From contig JBAZYZ010000005.1 of the NCBI GenBank assembly GCA_041659085.1, positions 1-37,992 on the forward strand: DNA of 37,992 nt, written 5' to 3'. The notes beneath the pieces are model-generated. The model was not told the DNA's origin and did no database searches. It saw only the letters and a list, made by a program, of their open reading frames with translations. The stretch is from JBAZYZ01 sp041659085. Lineage in GTDB: Bacteria > Patescibacteriota > Minisyncoccia > Phycocordibacterales > VMEP01. Made by a program: the position numbers and the translations under genes. Shown piece by piece: positions 32,098 through 37,992 of this stretch; the stretch's first letter is position 1; each line of letters begins with the position of its first letter.

Positions 32098-33825
32098 ATG
32101 AAGATAACAAAAGTCAAAATTAATAACTTTCGCTGCTTTGATGAGCTGGAGCTTACGCCGCAGAAATGTCATGCCCTCATCGGAGAAAATGGTACGGGAA
32201 AAACGGCTGTTCTTGAAGCAATCAACCTCGCAACTTCTCCAGGGGGTGCTTCATCAAAAATCAACGAGCAAGATTTTAATAATGCAGATACAAAAGAGGA
32301 GCTGCTGATAGAGGTTTATTTCGATACACCATTCATACTTAAGGTACCTGATGGTTATTTTACGCGAGACATTCCCTGTAACGGTGTAAAGCTCTCTGCG
32401 CATCGAAGAAACAGAGCTGCGCCAGGCAGAGCACTTTCTCAGCAATTTGTTGTCGCTCAGTCCGCGATACCAGTCCCTTACGAAGCAACAAATCCGCCAA
32501 TTCTGAACCTTAGGAGTGGTGTAACTGTTGATATCCCCGCATACGTCAGGAAAACCGAGGATGGGTATCGGACAACCAGAAAAAACGGAAACGAACTAGA
32601 ATTAAGTGAGAGAACTTTGAGTCTACAAAATGATACTGCTGGCTATCCTAACGTCTTCTACTTTCCTAAAGACCGAGAAAAAGAATCCAAAACTGGGTTC
32701 TCTACGCTTCTTCGCAAAATAGCCACTGACTTGAACTGGCGTTACCGCACCAAGTGGAATCAGGCTGAGATTGTGCGCAAATGGGAAGAGTTTTACCGTG
32801 AGGTTATCGACACTGTGGAGGATACAAAGGGTAGACGAATCGTTGAGCCAGTAAGAAATAGAATGCGTGATTTTGTTGGCAGAAATTTTGACGGTCTCGA
32901 ACTAAGTTTTTTGGATTTGGAGCAACCTTTCTCAAAATCTTTCTTTTCTCAGAGAACTGGTACCAATGTGCTCGAACAAAGTAACCTTGGTTCTGGTGTC
33001 TCCATACTACTTTCCTATTTCCTTCTTGAGACCGTGAGCCTTTTGTCAAAAGAGGAAATCATCATTCTGATAGACGAACCTGAGCTACACCTTCATCCTC
33101 AGCTACAACAAAGGTTTCTCTCTGCTTTCAACGAGGCAGAGCACCAGGTCATCTATACGACACAGTCTGATTGCTTTGTGGACATCGCCGAATGGCAAAG
33201 TATTTCTCGTTTCTGTAACGATTACTCAGTAAAACCTGAGCAGGCTGTGTTGGATACCGTTTTGGGCGGACAGAAAATTAGCAAACATTTGGATGAAATA
33301 AAGAAGTGGCATCAGCAGAAAATGATATTCTTCCGAGAAGACAACCAGCTCTTTTTCGCAAAAAAGGTAATCCTAGTCGAAGGCCCCGCTGAAAAATACG
33401 GGCTGCCAGTTATCTCAAAAGTTATGGGATTGGATTTGGATGACGCAACCATCCTAAGCTGTAACGGAAAAGCAAAAGTGCCATACTACCAACTTTTGTG
33501 CAAAAGTTTTGGCATACCGTATTACACACTCATCGACCTTGATGGCAAGGCAGAGGCTGACGCCGAAAACAAAAGGATTGTCGATTCTGCCGCAACGGGA
33601 GCTATTTCAAAATTAAGTACTTCCTTCGAGACGCTGTTAGGCATTGGCGCGACAGTCGAGCATAAAGCAAGCAAAACTTTAACGAAAATTGATGGACTTA
33701 ATACTGCTTCTATCCCTCAAGAAATTAAAGATACGGCTGTGGCAATTTCCACTTGGAGTAGCCAATCCCAGGCTACTTGTTCCACCCTGCCGGGGGTCAA
33801 TTTGGGGCCCATGGAGGGCATCTAA
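32098..33825 (+). CDS. OLD-family ATPase with TOPRIM nuclease domain
   Basis: 575 residues. N-terminal ABC/RecF-like ATPase: MKITKVKINNFRCFDELEL, Walker A GENGTGKT (29-36), signature-like SNLGSGVSI (296-303), Walker B IIILIDEPELHLHP (Asp326, Glu327). The following H-loop position, usually THSP, is TTQS (Gln356). C-terminal TOPRIM: VILVEGPAEKYGLP (Glu428, Glu432) and LIDLDGKAEAD (Asp480, Asp482), with all metal-binding acids present. OLD proteins are DNases; some act alone in phage defence, others (GajA of Gabija) pair with a UvrD-like GajB. No helicase gene is adjacent, so the stand-alone type is more likely. Placement right behind tRNA-Asn suggests acquisition. The last about 15 codons are G/C-rich and hold a 7-base inverted repeat. 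Confidence 0.93.
   Translation: MKITKVKINNFRCFDELELTPQKCHALIGENGTGKTAVLEAINLATSPGGASSKINEQDFNNADTKEELLIEVYFDTPFILKVPDGYFTRDIPCNGVKLSAHRRNRAAPGRALSQQFVVAQSAIPVPYEATNPPILNLRSGVTVDIPAYVRKTEDGYRTTRKNGNELELSERTLSLQNDTAGYPNVFYFPKDREKESKTGFSTLLRKIATDLNWRYRTKWNQAEIVRKWEEFYREVIDTVEDTKGRRIVEPVRNRMRDFVGRNFDGLELSFLDLEQPFSKSFFSQRTGTNVLEQSNLGSGVSILLSYFLLETVSLLSKEEIIILIDEPELHLHPQLQQRFLSAFNEAEHQVIYTTQSDCFVDIAEWQSISRFCNDYSVKPEQAVLDTVLGGQKISKHLDEIKKWHQQKMIFFREDNQLFFAKKVILVEGPAEKYGLPVISKVMGLDLDDATILSCNGKAKVPYYQLLCKSFGIPYYTLIDLDGKAEADAENKRIVDSAATGAISKLSTSFETLLGIGATVEHKASKTLTKIDGLNTASIPQEIKDTAVAISTWSSQSQATCSTLPGVNLGPMEGI
33757..33777 (+). repeat. Inverted repeat near the 3' end of the OLD gene
   Basis: AGTAGCC (33757-33763), spacer AATCCCA, GGCTACT (33771-33777). 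Perfect 7-base arms inside the coding end; followed by a G-rich stretch, no T-run. May be the right border of the acquired segment or chance. Confidence 0.3.
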
Positions 33826-33931
33826 GTTAGTTCTGATATGTAATAATCATCTATATTCTCTCTAACCCAAGTTCTAACAAGCCCAATGGTTCGGAGCAAT
33901 TACAAAATAAACGCCCTTTGGTGATATTTAT

Positions 33932-34324
33932 ATGGAAATACACAATCTCAAATTTGCAAAAATTGGTGTCGTTGTCTCCATTATTGCCAACCTTGTAATT
34001 ACCGCGCTCGAGTTTCCTCCGCCAATCGGGTTTGAAACAAGACCGCAAGATAACGTTTCTCTTGCTTGGTTAGCATATTTTTTTGTCATTCTGGCTACTC
34101 AAATTGCAGCCATATCGTTAATCCTAAAATACCCCAAAACAGGAGCATACCTCGCAATGACTGCGGCAATTTTGAATATTTTCTTTGTAATTGCCGATCA
34201 GGTTCATTTATTGCAGCCTGAGGCAGCAACGCCGCTTTATTCCGCAATTGAAGGGGTCGGAGTAATAGCCTCGCTTGTGATTTTTTATTTCGCATGGGAG
34301 GTCCGCCGCCTTTACTCACGGTAA
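33932..34324 (+). CDS. Four-helix membrane protein, unknown function
   Basis: 130 residues with four hydrophobic spans at about 10-28, 48-66, 72-92 and 105-123, short loops and basic ends (KFAKIG, WEVRRLYSR). Loop 1 carries EFPPPIGFETRPQDN. No recognised motif. A GGTGA about 7 bases before the ATG serves as Shine-Dalgarno. It lies 106 bases after the OLD gene on the same strand; whether it belongs to that segment or to the resident genome is unclear. No enzymatic residues suggest a specific role. Confidence 0.72.
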   Translation: MEIHNLKFAKIGVVVSIIANLVITALEFPPPIGFETRPQDNVSLAWLAYFFVILATQIAAISLILKYPKTGAYLAMTAAILNIFFVIADQVHLLQPEAATPLYSAIEGVGVIASLVIFYFAWEVRRLYSR

Positions 34325-34386
34325 TTTTAGCTGGCCATGCCAAAAATAATTCATCAAATAGCCACGAGTCAAAAACTCAAACACTA

Positions 34387-34395
34387 TGATATAAT
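34387..34395 (+). promoter_or_regulatory. Extended -10 promoter of gene 34402
   Basis: TGATATAAT at 34387-34395 ends 6 bases before the ATG at 34402: leaderless start predicted. Confidence 0.65.
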
Positions 34396-34401
34396 CAACC
34401 A

Positions 34402-34680
34402 ATGGAGACATTAATAAAAGCGGATATTTTCTTCTTTATATCTTCGGTTGCAACAGTCATACTGGCAATATTGGTTTCAGTTCTTTTATTTTATCTGATT
34501 AGGGCAGGAAAAAACCTCTATATTATTTCAGAAGCGCTTAAGGATGGCTTCAAGGAATCGGAGGGGTTCGTAGTAGAACTTAAAGAGCGTCTGGAGGATA
34601 ATATGATTTTTCGCTTCCTCTTCCCTCCCGCGAGGCGGAAACGCCAAGCTGCGGCTAGAGATGGTAGCGCCAAAAAATAA
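34402..34680 (+). CDS. Small single-pass membrane protein
   Basis: 92 residues: one helix at about 9-33 (FFFISSVATVILAILVSVLLFYLI), then an amphipathic, acidic/basic helix (SEALKDGFKESEGFVVELKERLED) and a basic tail with ARRKRQAAARDGSAKK. The design resembles DUF948/YtxH-neighbour proteins that pair with a following YtxH-like gene. Here the next gene does have that look, 32 bases later, so the two may act together at the membrane. Unknown function. Confidence 0.7.
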   Translation: METLIKADIFFFISSVATVILAILVSVLLFYLIRAGKNLYIISEALKDGFKESEGFVVELKERLEDNMIFRFLFPPARRKRQAAARDGSAKK

Positions 34681-34712
34681 TCGTTAGCAATATTAAATAA
34701 TTTTTAAAAGCA

Positions 34713-35105
34713 ATGAAAAAGAAAACAACAACAAAGGGCGCGAGTGCGGTGGAATTAGCTGTTATTGGCGCAAGTCTTGCCGGTTTGGCAGCGACAGCCT
34801 ATTTCTTCCTTGGACCTAAAGGTAAAAAACACCAGAGGGAGACTAAGGCCTGGGCCATTAAGATGAAAGGAGATATCGTGGAGAAACTTGAGAAAGCCCG
34901 TGATATAAGCGAACCTGTTTACCACGAAATCATTAATTCCGTGGCTGCAAGATACGGTAAAGAAATGAAGGCTAATCACAAAGAAATAGCGGCGTTAGCG
35001 CAGGATTTGAAGAAACATTGGAAAACCATAAGTGTTAGGGCGAAAGCGATTAAACGTGACACGGTAAAAGGCGCAAATAAGGCGGTAAAAAAAGCCAAAC
35101 GATAA
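34713..35105 (+). CDS. YtxH-like membrane-anchored helical protein
   Basis: 130 residues. Lys/Thr start, one helix at about 14-32 (LAVIGASLAGLAATAYFFLG), then PKGKKHQRETKAWAIKMKGDIVEKLEKARD and further Lys/Ala-rich helices to the end. A short TM followed by GPKGKK and long basic helix is the YtxH/general-stress layout. Lysine content in the tail (KAIKRDTVKGANKAVKKAKR) could allow nucleic acid or membrane contact. It ends in a strong terminator at 35125-35158. Confidence 0.72.
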   Translation: MKKKTTTKGASAVELAVIGASLAGLAATAYFFLGPKGKKHQRETKAWAIKMKGDIVEKLEKARDISEPVYHEIINSVAARYGKEMKANHKEIAALAQDLKKHWKTISVRAKAIKRDTVKGANKAVKKAKR

Positions 35106-35124
35106 CCAAGAACCGACTACATTG

Positions 35125-35158
35125 AAAACCGCCCAGAGAATCCGGGCGGTTTTCTTTT
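35125..35158 (+). terminator. Intrinsic terminator
   Basis: AAAACCGCCC (35125-35134) pairs with GGGCGGTTTT (35144-35153), loop 9, followed by CTTTTT. Ends the 34402-35105 pair. Confidence 0.88.
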
Positions 35159-35209
35159 TACCTGAAATTAATGCGCCTGCGTCTACGTAATACTGACAGG
35201 TGCGGGCTT

Positions 35210-35238
35210 TTGCAACTTTCTTCCGTAACTCGTATACT
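35210..35238 (+). promoter_or_regulatory. Canonical promoter of the SDR gene
   Basis: TTGCAA (35210-35215), 17 bases, TATACT (35233-35238). The ATG at 35266 is 27 bases on, preceded by GGAG. Unlike the core genes this unit has -35, -10, leader and Shine-Dalgarno. Confidence 0.65.
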
Positions 35239-35265
35239 ACCACTAGCCATAAATTGGAGAAAAAC

Positions 35266-36036
35266 ATGGACAAATCAAAGTACATTTCAAAAGTAAGCGG
35301 TCATGCTCTTGTTTTGGGCGGATCGGGCGGTATCGGCGCAGAGGTTGTTCGCGCTCTTGCCGCAAACGGAGTGAGTGCAATATCTTTCACTTACAACAAC
35401 AACAAAGCGGCAGCTGACGAACTCGCGAAAGAACTTTCTGCGCTTGGCATCAAGACGTTCAGCGCAAAAGTTAACTTGAGCGACGACGCGCCATTCCGGA
35501 TGTTTCTTGAGAAAGCTGTCGCGGCGATTGGAGAAGAAATCAATATCGCCGCTCACTCGGTCGGCATTTCTCCGGATACGCCATTTGACGACCAGACCGC
35601 CGATGAGTGGCGGGAGGTGATGGAAGTTAACGCCGTGGGAATGTTCATTTCAACGCGCGCGATAGGAAACCGCATGAAGGAAAAAGGCGTGCGCGGTTCA
35701 ATTGTGATTGTCACCTCAACTAATGGCATAAACAGTCAAGACCCGCTGTCCGCTCCCTATGATTTTTCCAAAGCCGGGCAAGTGCTTTATGTGCGTAACT
35801 TAGCCGAGCACTGTTCAAAAGACAACATCCGAGTAAACGGCATTGCCCCGGGATGGATTAACACAAAAATGAACGACACTCTCCCCTCCGAGTACCGCGA
35901 GGGGGAGACGGCAAAAATTTGGTTTGGACGCTTCGCGGAACCTGCCGAGGTAGCCAGTGTCGTAGTATTCCTGGCTGGAAGCGGGGCATCGTTCATTACC
36001 GGACAAAACATCATTGTTGACGGAGGGTACAGATAG
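35266..36036 (+). CDS. Short-chain dehydrogenase/reductase
   Basis: 256 residues from ATG 35266, with GGAG 7 bases upstream; the frame opens earlier (35200), but that part is promoter. Rossmann motif LGGSGGIG (17-24), Asn122 in VNAVG, catalytic Ser151 in VTSTNG, Tyr165-x3-Lys169 in YDFSKAG, and PGWINTKM. C-terminal GASFITGQNIIVDGGYR is the classical SDR end. NAD(P)H-dependent reductase resembling FabG-type 3-oxoacyl-ACP reductases. The wording AAHSVG replaces the usual NNAG cofactor motif. FabG proper is doubtful as no other fatty-acid gene is near. It stands in its own transcription unit. Confidence 0.93.
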   Translation: MDKSKYISKVSGHALVLGGSGGIGAEVVRALAANGVSAISFTYNNNKAAADELAKELSALGIKTFSAKVNLSDDAPFRMFLEKAVAAIGEEINIAAHSVGISPDTPFDDQTADEWREVMEVNAVGMFISTRAIGNRMKEKGVRGSIVIVTSTNGINSQDPLSAPYDFSKAGQVLYVRNLAEHCSKDNIRVNGIAPGWINTKMNDTLPSEYREGETAKIWFGRFAEPAEVASVVVFLAGSGASFITGQNIIVDGGYR

Positions 36037-36056
36037 CCGATTTTTGTTCCTTTCTT

Positions 36057-36081
36057 AACCGCGCTATTGGCGCGGTTTTTT
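36057..36081 (+). terminator. Intrinsic terminator of the SDR gene
   Basis: AACCGCGC (36057-36064) pairs with GCGCGGTT (36070-36077), loop 5, then TTTT. Confidence 0.88.
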
Positions 36082-36084
36082 ACT

Positions 36085-36334
36085 AAAACACTTATATCCA
36101 CTCCTCCGCGACTTCGTATGTATGCTTATTTATCTTCAAAAACCAAATCTGAAATAAATTTATAATAGGTATGAAATCGGTTAAAAAGTTTGGGGCAGGC
36201 GTCCCACGGAATCAATAGCGCCAGGAAAAACTAGGCTGAGCCTTACAACATTAAAAAGTATCTTTTTATGGTGAGTCGCTATTTTTTTGCCTCGTTCTTC
36301 AAGCCTATCCATAATTGCAGGTCATTCCGCGCGC
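36085..36334. other. Gene-free stretch with one promoter-like site
   Basis: About 250 bases. TATAAT at 36161-36166 stands 4 bases before an ATG that opens only 15 codons (36171-36218, MKSVKKFGAGVPRNQ). A palindrome AAAAAGTATCTTTTT lies near 36255. No RNA family is recognised. Confidence 0.4.
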
Positions 36335-36718
36335 TTATTCCTCAAAATGGTCATGGGTATCAGCCAAAGCGTCCGCCTTGGTAGCATGTACTGTGCCCTC
36401 TTTGTGGTCAGGCGGAGAATAAATCGTATATAGTTTTAACGGCGCGTCAGAGCTTGTATTCACAACATTGTGCCGTGTTCCGGCCGGAACCAAAACAGCA
36501 TCTCCGTCAGCTACAACGCTCTCTATTCCGTCTAGGATAACTTTGCCCGCCCCTTTCTCAAAACGGAGGAATTGGTCAAGCGAATGTGTTTCTTCCCCTA
36601 TCTCCTCGTTTGGCAGCAAGCTCATAAGCACGAGCTGGCTGTGTTTAGCCGTATAAAGCACGGTGCGAAAAGTGTTATTTTCCAAGGTCGCTTTTTCAAT
36701 ATTTGTAATATATGGCAT
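36335..36718 (-). CDS. Cupin-domain protein
   Basis: 127 residues. Single cupin barrel: SLLPNEEIGEETHSLDQFLRFEKGAGKVILDG has the first motif with His45 and Glu54, and DAVLVPAGTRHNVVN the second with His83. The usual G(X)5HXH is reduced to ETHSLDQ, so the second His is replaced by Asp/Gln, but a metal site from His45, Gln49, Glu54 and His83 is possible. Tail: SPPDHKEGTVHATKADALADTHDHF. Enzyme or sugar-binding role unknown. It is minus strand, convergent with the SDR gene. Confidence 0.88.
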   Translation of the reverse strand: MPYITNIEKATLENNTFRTVLYTAKHSQLVLMSLLPNEEIGEETHSLDQFLRFEKGAGKVILDGIESVVADGDAVLVPAGTRHNVVNTSSDAPLKLYTIYSPPDHKEGTVHATKADALADTHDHFEE

Positions 36719-36823
36719 ATGTTTTTATTTGTCTTACAGCGTGTAATCTCCGCTGCCTGAGTTTATTTATTAACATTCGCGCATTGCGCCTTTATTACCC
36801 GAGGTTATAATTAATAGTAGCAT

Positions 36824-36895
36824 ATGGTCGATAGGTTCGTTAATTTTATTAACTTATTATTGGAGTCTATACTCAAAATTGATTCCGGTAAATAA
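36824..36895 (+). CDS. Possible 23-residue leader peptide
   Basis: ATG 36824 opens 23 codons (MVDRFVNFINLLLESILKI...) ending 4 bases before the next gene's ATG at 36900. TATAAT at 36806-36811 lies 12 bases upstream. The peptide is amphipathic and could be a translated leader coupled to the downstream gene. Too short to be sure. Confidence 0.3.
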   Translation: MVDRFVNFINLLLESILKIDSGK

Positions 36896-36899
36896 CAAT

Positions 36900-37061
36900 A
36901 TGAGCAACATGAAAATTACGGGCTGGGTACTTGTTGTCTTGGGCCTTATCGCAGCCTGGTATATGTGGCCGTCATCAACAGTGGGCGCGGTGATAGGTTT
37001 AGTCGTGGCCGCAGCCGGTCTTTGGCTGGCCCTGAAAGGAGAAGGCGGCGCAATGATGTAA
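36900..37061 (+). CDS. Small two-helix membrane protein
   Basis: 53 residues from ATG 36900 (an ATG at 36909 or an upstream TTG at 36879 are alternatives). Two hydrophobic spans: about 7-22 (GWVLVVLGLIAAWYMW) and 27-45 (VGAVIGLVVAAAGLWLAL), then KGEGGAMM. No known motif. Ends in a strong terminator. Possibly translated with the preceding short frame. Confidence 0.6.
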   Translation: MSNMKITGWVLVVLGLIAAWYMWPSSTVGAVIGLVVAAAGLWLALKGEGGAMM

Positions 37062-37070
37062 CGCGCGCGT

Positions 37071-37108
37071 CAAACAAAAACCCCGGAGCTTTCCGGGGTT
37101 TTTGTTTG
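37071..37108. terminator. Perfect 17-bp bidirectional terminator
   Basis: CAAACAAAAACCCCGGA (37071-37087) is fully complementary to TCCGGGGTTTTTGTTTG (37092-37108), loop GCTT. It ends the small membrane gene on the plus strand and the VIT-like gene on the minus strand. Confidence 0.9.
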
Positions 37109-37155
37109 ATTCTACCTAATCTGTTCCTCCTGTCTGAGCGCAAGTTGGCGCTTTA

Positions 37156-37677
37156 TCATATTTTAAAAAACTCGCCTACAATTACGCCGATGCCGATAGC
37201 CAAGCCGCCCAAAATAGCCATGCGGATAGCCCGCCGCCACGGTTTTATACGGGAAAGTTTTCCGTTAATAAAACCGAGCGCGAATAAAGTCGCGAGTGAA
37301 AAGCCGACGGAAGCGTATAACGCCAATACTCCACTCCAAATCAAGTAAGGAAATATGGGGATGAACCCTGCCACCAAAAATGAGACAAACATAATAACAC
37401 TACCCGCGACAGGTAAACGGTCCGAGACTTCTGATTTTGCCATATACTCCTGGGCTGAATCTTCAGAAAGAAAACTTCCTACAGCCATGGAGAAAGCCTC
37501 TACGAACACGTATATAAACCCCGTTAAAAGTATCGTGGCATGAGGAACCTGGCTTGTGGCAATACCGGACAAAAGACCAACCGTTGAAACCAAGCTGTCT
37601 TCCACTCCAAAAATAAAATTCCGGACGTAAAGTGAAAATTTAAAACGTTCTTCCATTCCGTTAGTAAAAGACTGCAT
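37156..37677 (-). CDS. VIT1/CCC1-like iron or manganese transporter, short form
   Basis: 173 residues against about 230 for VIT1/CCC1. ATG 37677 is used (ATG at 37656 would drop 7). First helix carries VRNFIFGVEDSLVSTVGLLSGIA, the counterpart of FGaiDGivttfavvaG; EAFSMAVGSFLSEDSAQEYMAKSE matches the helix-2 motif dgiSMg.g.ylS..ae. The cytosolic metal-binding domain between helices 2 and 3 is missing: the next helix (PVAGSVIMFVSFLVAGFIPIFPY) begins after only about ten residues. Five helices in total remain. Metal export or storage function is inferred from the family; loss of the domain makes the cargo uncertain. Confidence 0.86.
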   Translation of the reverse strand: MQSFTNGMEERFKFSLYVRNFIFGVEDSLVSTVGLLSGIATSQVPHATILLTGFIYVFVEAFSMAVGSFLSEDSAQEYMAKSEVSDRLPVAGSVIMFVSFLVAGFIPIFPYLIWSGVLALYASVGFSLATLFALGFINGKLSRIKPWRRAIRMAILGGLAIGIGVIVGEFFKI

Positions 37678-37828
37678 AGCTCTTATTGGAGCAATCTTGC
37701 CATCATCTTTAGATTAAATTGATAAATTCTTAACATTACTTTTTTGAAATTACCTACGTTATCTCCAGCGCCATTTTTCTGCTACGTGACCATGTATCAA
37801 TATCCTAACATACGCAAAGCCCGCACAC

Positions 37829-37992
37829 TCAACAATTGCTTCCCGCCACATATCCCGTAGTCCAGCAAAGTTGAAGGCTGTACCCGCCCGAAGGACGGTC
37901 TATATTTAAAACATCCCCAACAAGGTATAGATTCGGCACAATCCTCGACTGCATAGTTTTAAAATTTACCTCCTTGAGCTCCACACCGCCGG
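37829..37992 (-). CDS. C-terminus of a HI0933-family NAD(P)/FAD flavoprotein (5' cut off)
   Basis: The last 53 codons are visible, stop TGA at 37831-37829. GGVELKEVNFKTMQSRIVPNLYLVGDVLNIDRPSGGYSLQLCWTTGYVAG follows the conserved end of HI0933/BaiN-type oxidoreductases (GGV.l.ev...TmesK.vpGLyf.GEvlDvdg..GGYNlq.aw.sG..AG), with Glu of GE changed to Asp. The C-terminal residues bind FAD. Role of the family is poorly known. The rest of the gene lies beyond the window. Confidence 0.88.
   Translation of the reverse strand, partial: GGVELKEVNFKTMQSRIVPNLYLVGDVLNIDRPSGGYSLQLCWTTGYVAGSNC

Noticed and set aside
33890..33906. GGTTCGGAGCA as a copy of the tRNA-Asn 3' end (attR of the OLD segment)
   Set aside because: Only about six consecutive bases match the tRNA T-loop region and the rest does not align; not enough for an attachment repeat.
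1..37992. CRISPR array, insertion sequence or phage genes
   Set aside because: No regularly spaced direct repeats, transposase, integrase or structural phage protein is seen, despite the Cas4-like nuclease and the tRNA-adjacent OLD gene.
1..37992. Alternative genetic code (TGA as Gly, as in Gracilibacteria/SR1)
   Set aside because: TGA ends several well-defined genes, such as the AI-2E gene at 6206-6208 and the flavoprotein at 37829-37831, and no conserved protein needs TGA read through.

Overview
The window reads as a chromosomal piece of a Candidate Phyla Radiation bacterium (Patescibacteria, most likely Parcubacteria). This is inferred from gene content and protein style: short, divergent housekeeping proteins, many small orphan membrane proteins, and an aspartyl-tRNA synthetase without its GAD domain. 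TGA is used as an ordinary stop, so the recoded code 25 lineages (Gracilibacteria, SR1) are excluded. No plasmid, phage structural gene, insertion sequence or CRISPR array is visible.

Layout. 1-1034: cut-off PD-(D/E)XK nuclease with a four-cysteine Fe-S signature. 1196-4769: HlyD/MacA-like adaptor, ABC ATPase and MacB-like permease (efflux operon). 5159-9563: AI-2E permease, DUF2914 membrane protein coupled to a matrixin-type metalloprotease, HIT protein, histidine phosphatase and a small membrane protein. 9646-10164: orphan gene with a strong Shine-Dalgarno and its own terminator. 10500-19386 (minus): scpA-scpB-dacA-mraY-ftsW-murG-gltX-M23 peptidase-small membrane protein, joining chromosome segregation, cell-wall synthesis, wall remodelling and tRNA charging. 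19613-19819: isolated cysteine-containing small protein with its own control region. 19873-25492 (minus): murA-mreB-DNA polymerase III delta-prime-like gene, then trpS-aspS. 25579-29909 (plus): PEGA protein, PriA homologue, then def-fmt. 30081-31793 (minus): cyclophilin, ribosome hibernation factor, DUF167 protein, glutaredoxin-like protein. 31862-31936: tRNA-Asn, immediately followed by an OLD-family ATPase/TOPRIM nuclease, the best candidate for a recently acquired defence gene. 33932-37677: small membrane proteins, SDR oxidoreductase, cupin, VIT-like transporter. 37829-37992: C-terminus of a HI0933-type flavoprotein.

The most striking signals are: (1) recurrent promoters with a TATAAT-like box, often the extended form TGnTATAAT, ending 6-9 bases before the start codon, which predicts leaderless mRNAs for many genes; (2) a PriA homologue that keeps its eight zinc cysteines but has lost Walker A, the DEEH box and other helicase motifs; (3) AspRS without GAD; (4) the OLD gene behind tRNA-Asn; (5) HIT and histidine-phosphatase neighbours that each lack a normally conserved active-site residue; (6) the small cysteine-containing gene at 19613. 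Genes that look accessory (orphan 9646-10164, small protein 19613, SDR 35266) instead carry Shine-Dalgarno sites and usually their own terminators, so two styles of expression signal coexist.

All functional calls come from reading translated sequence and family motifs by eye; no database search was run.
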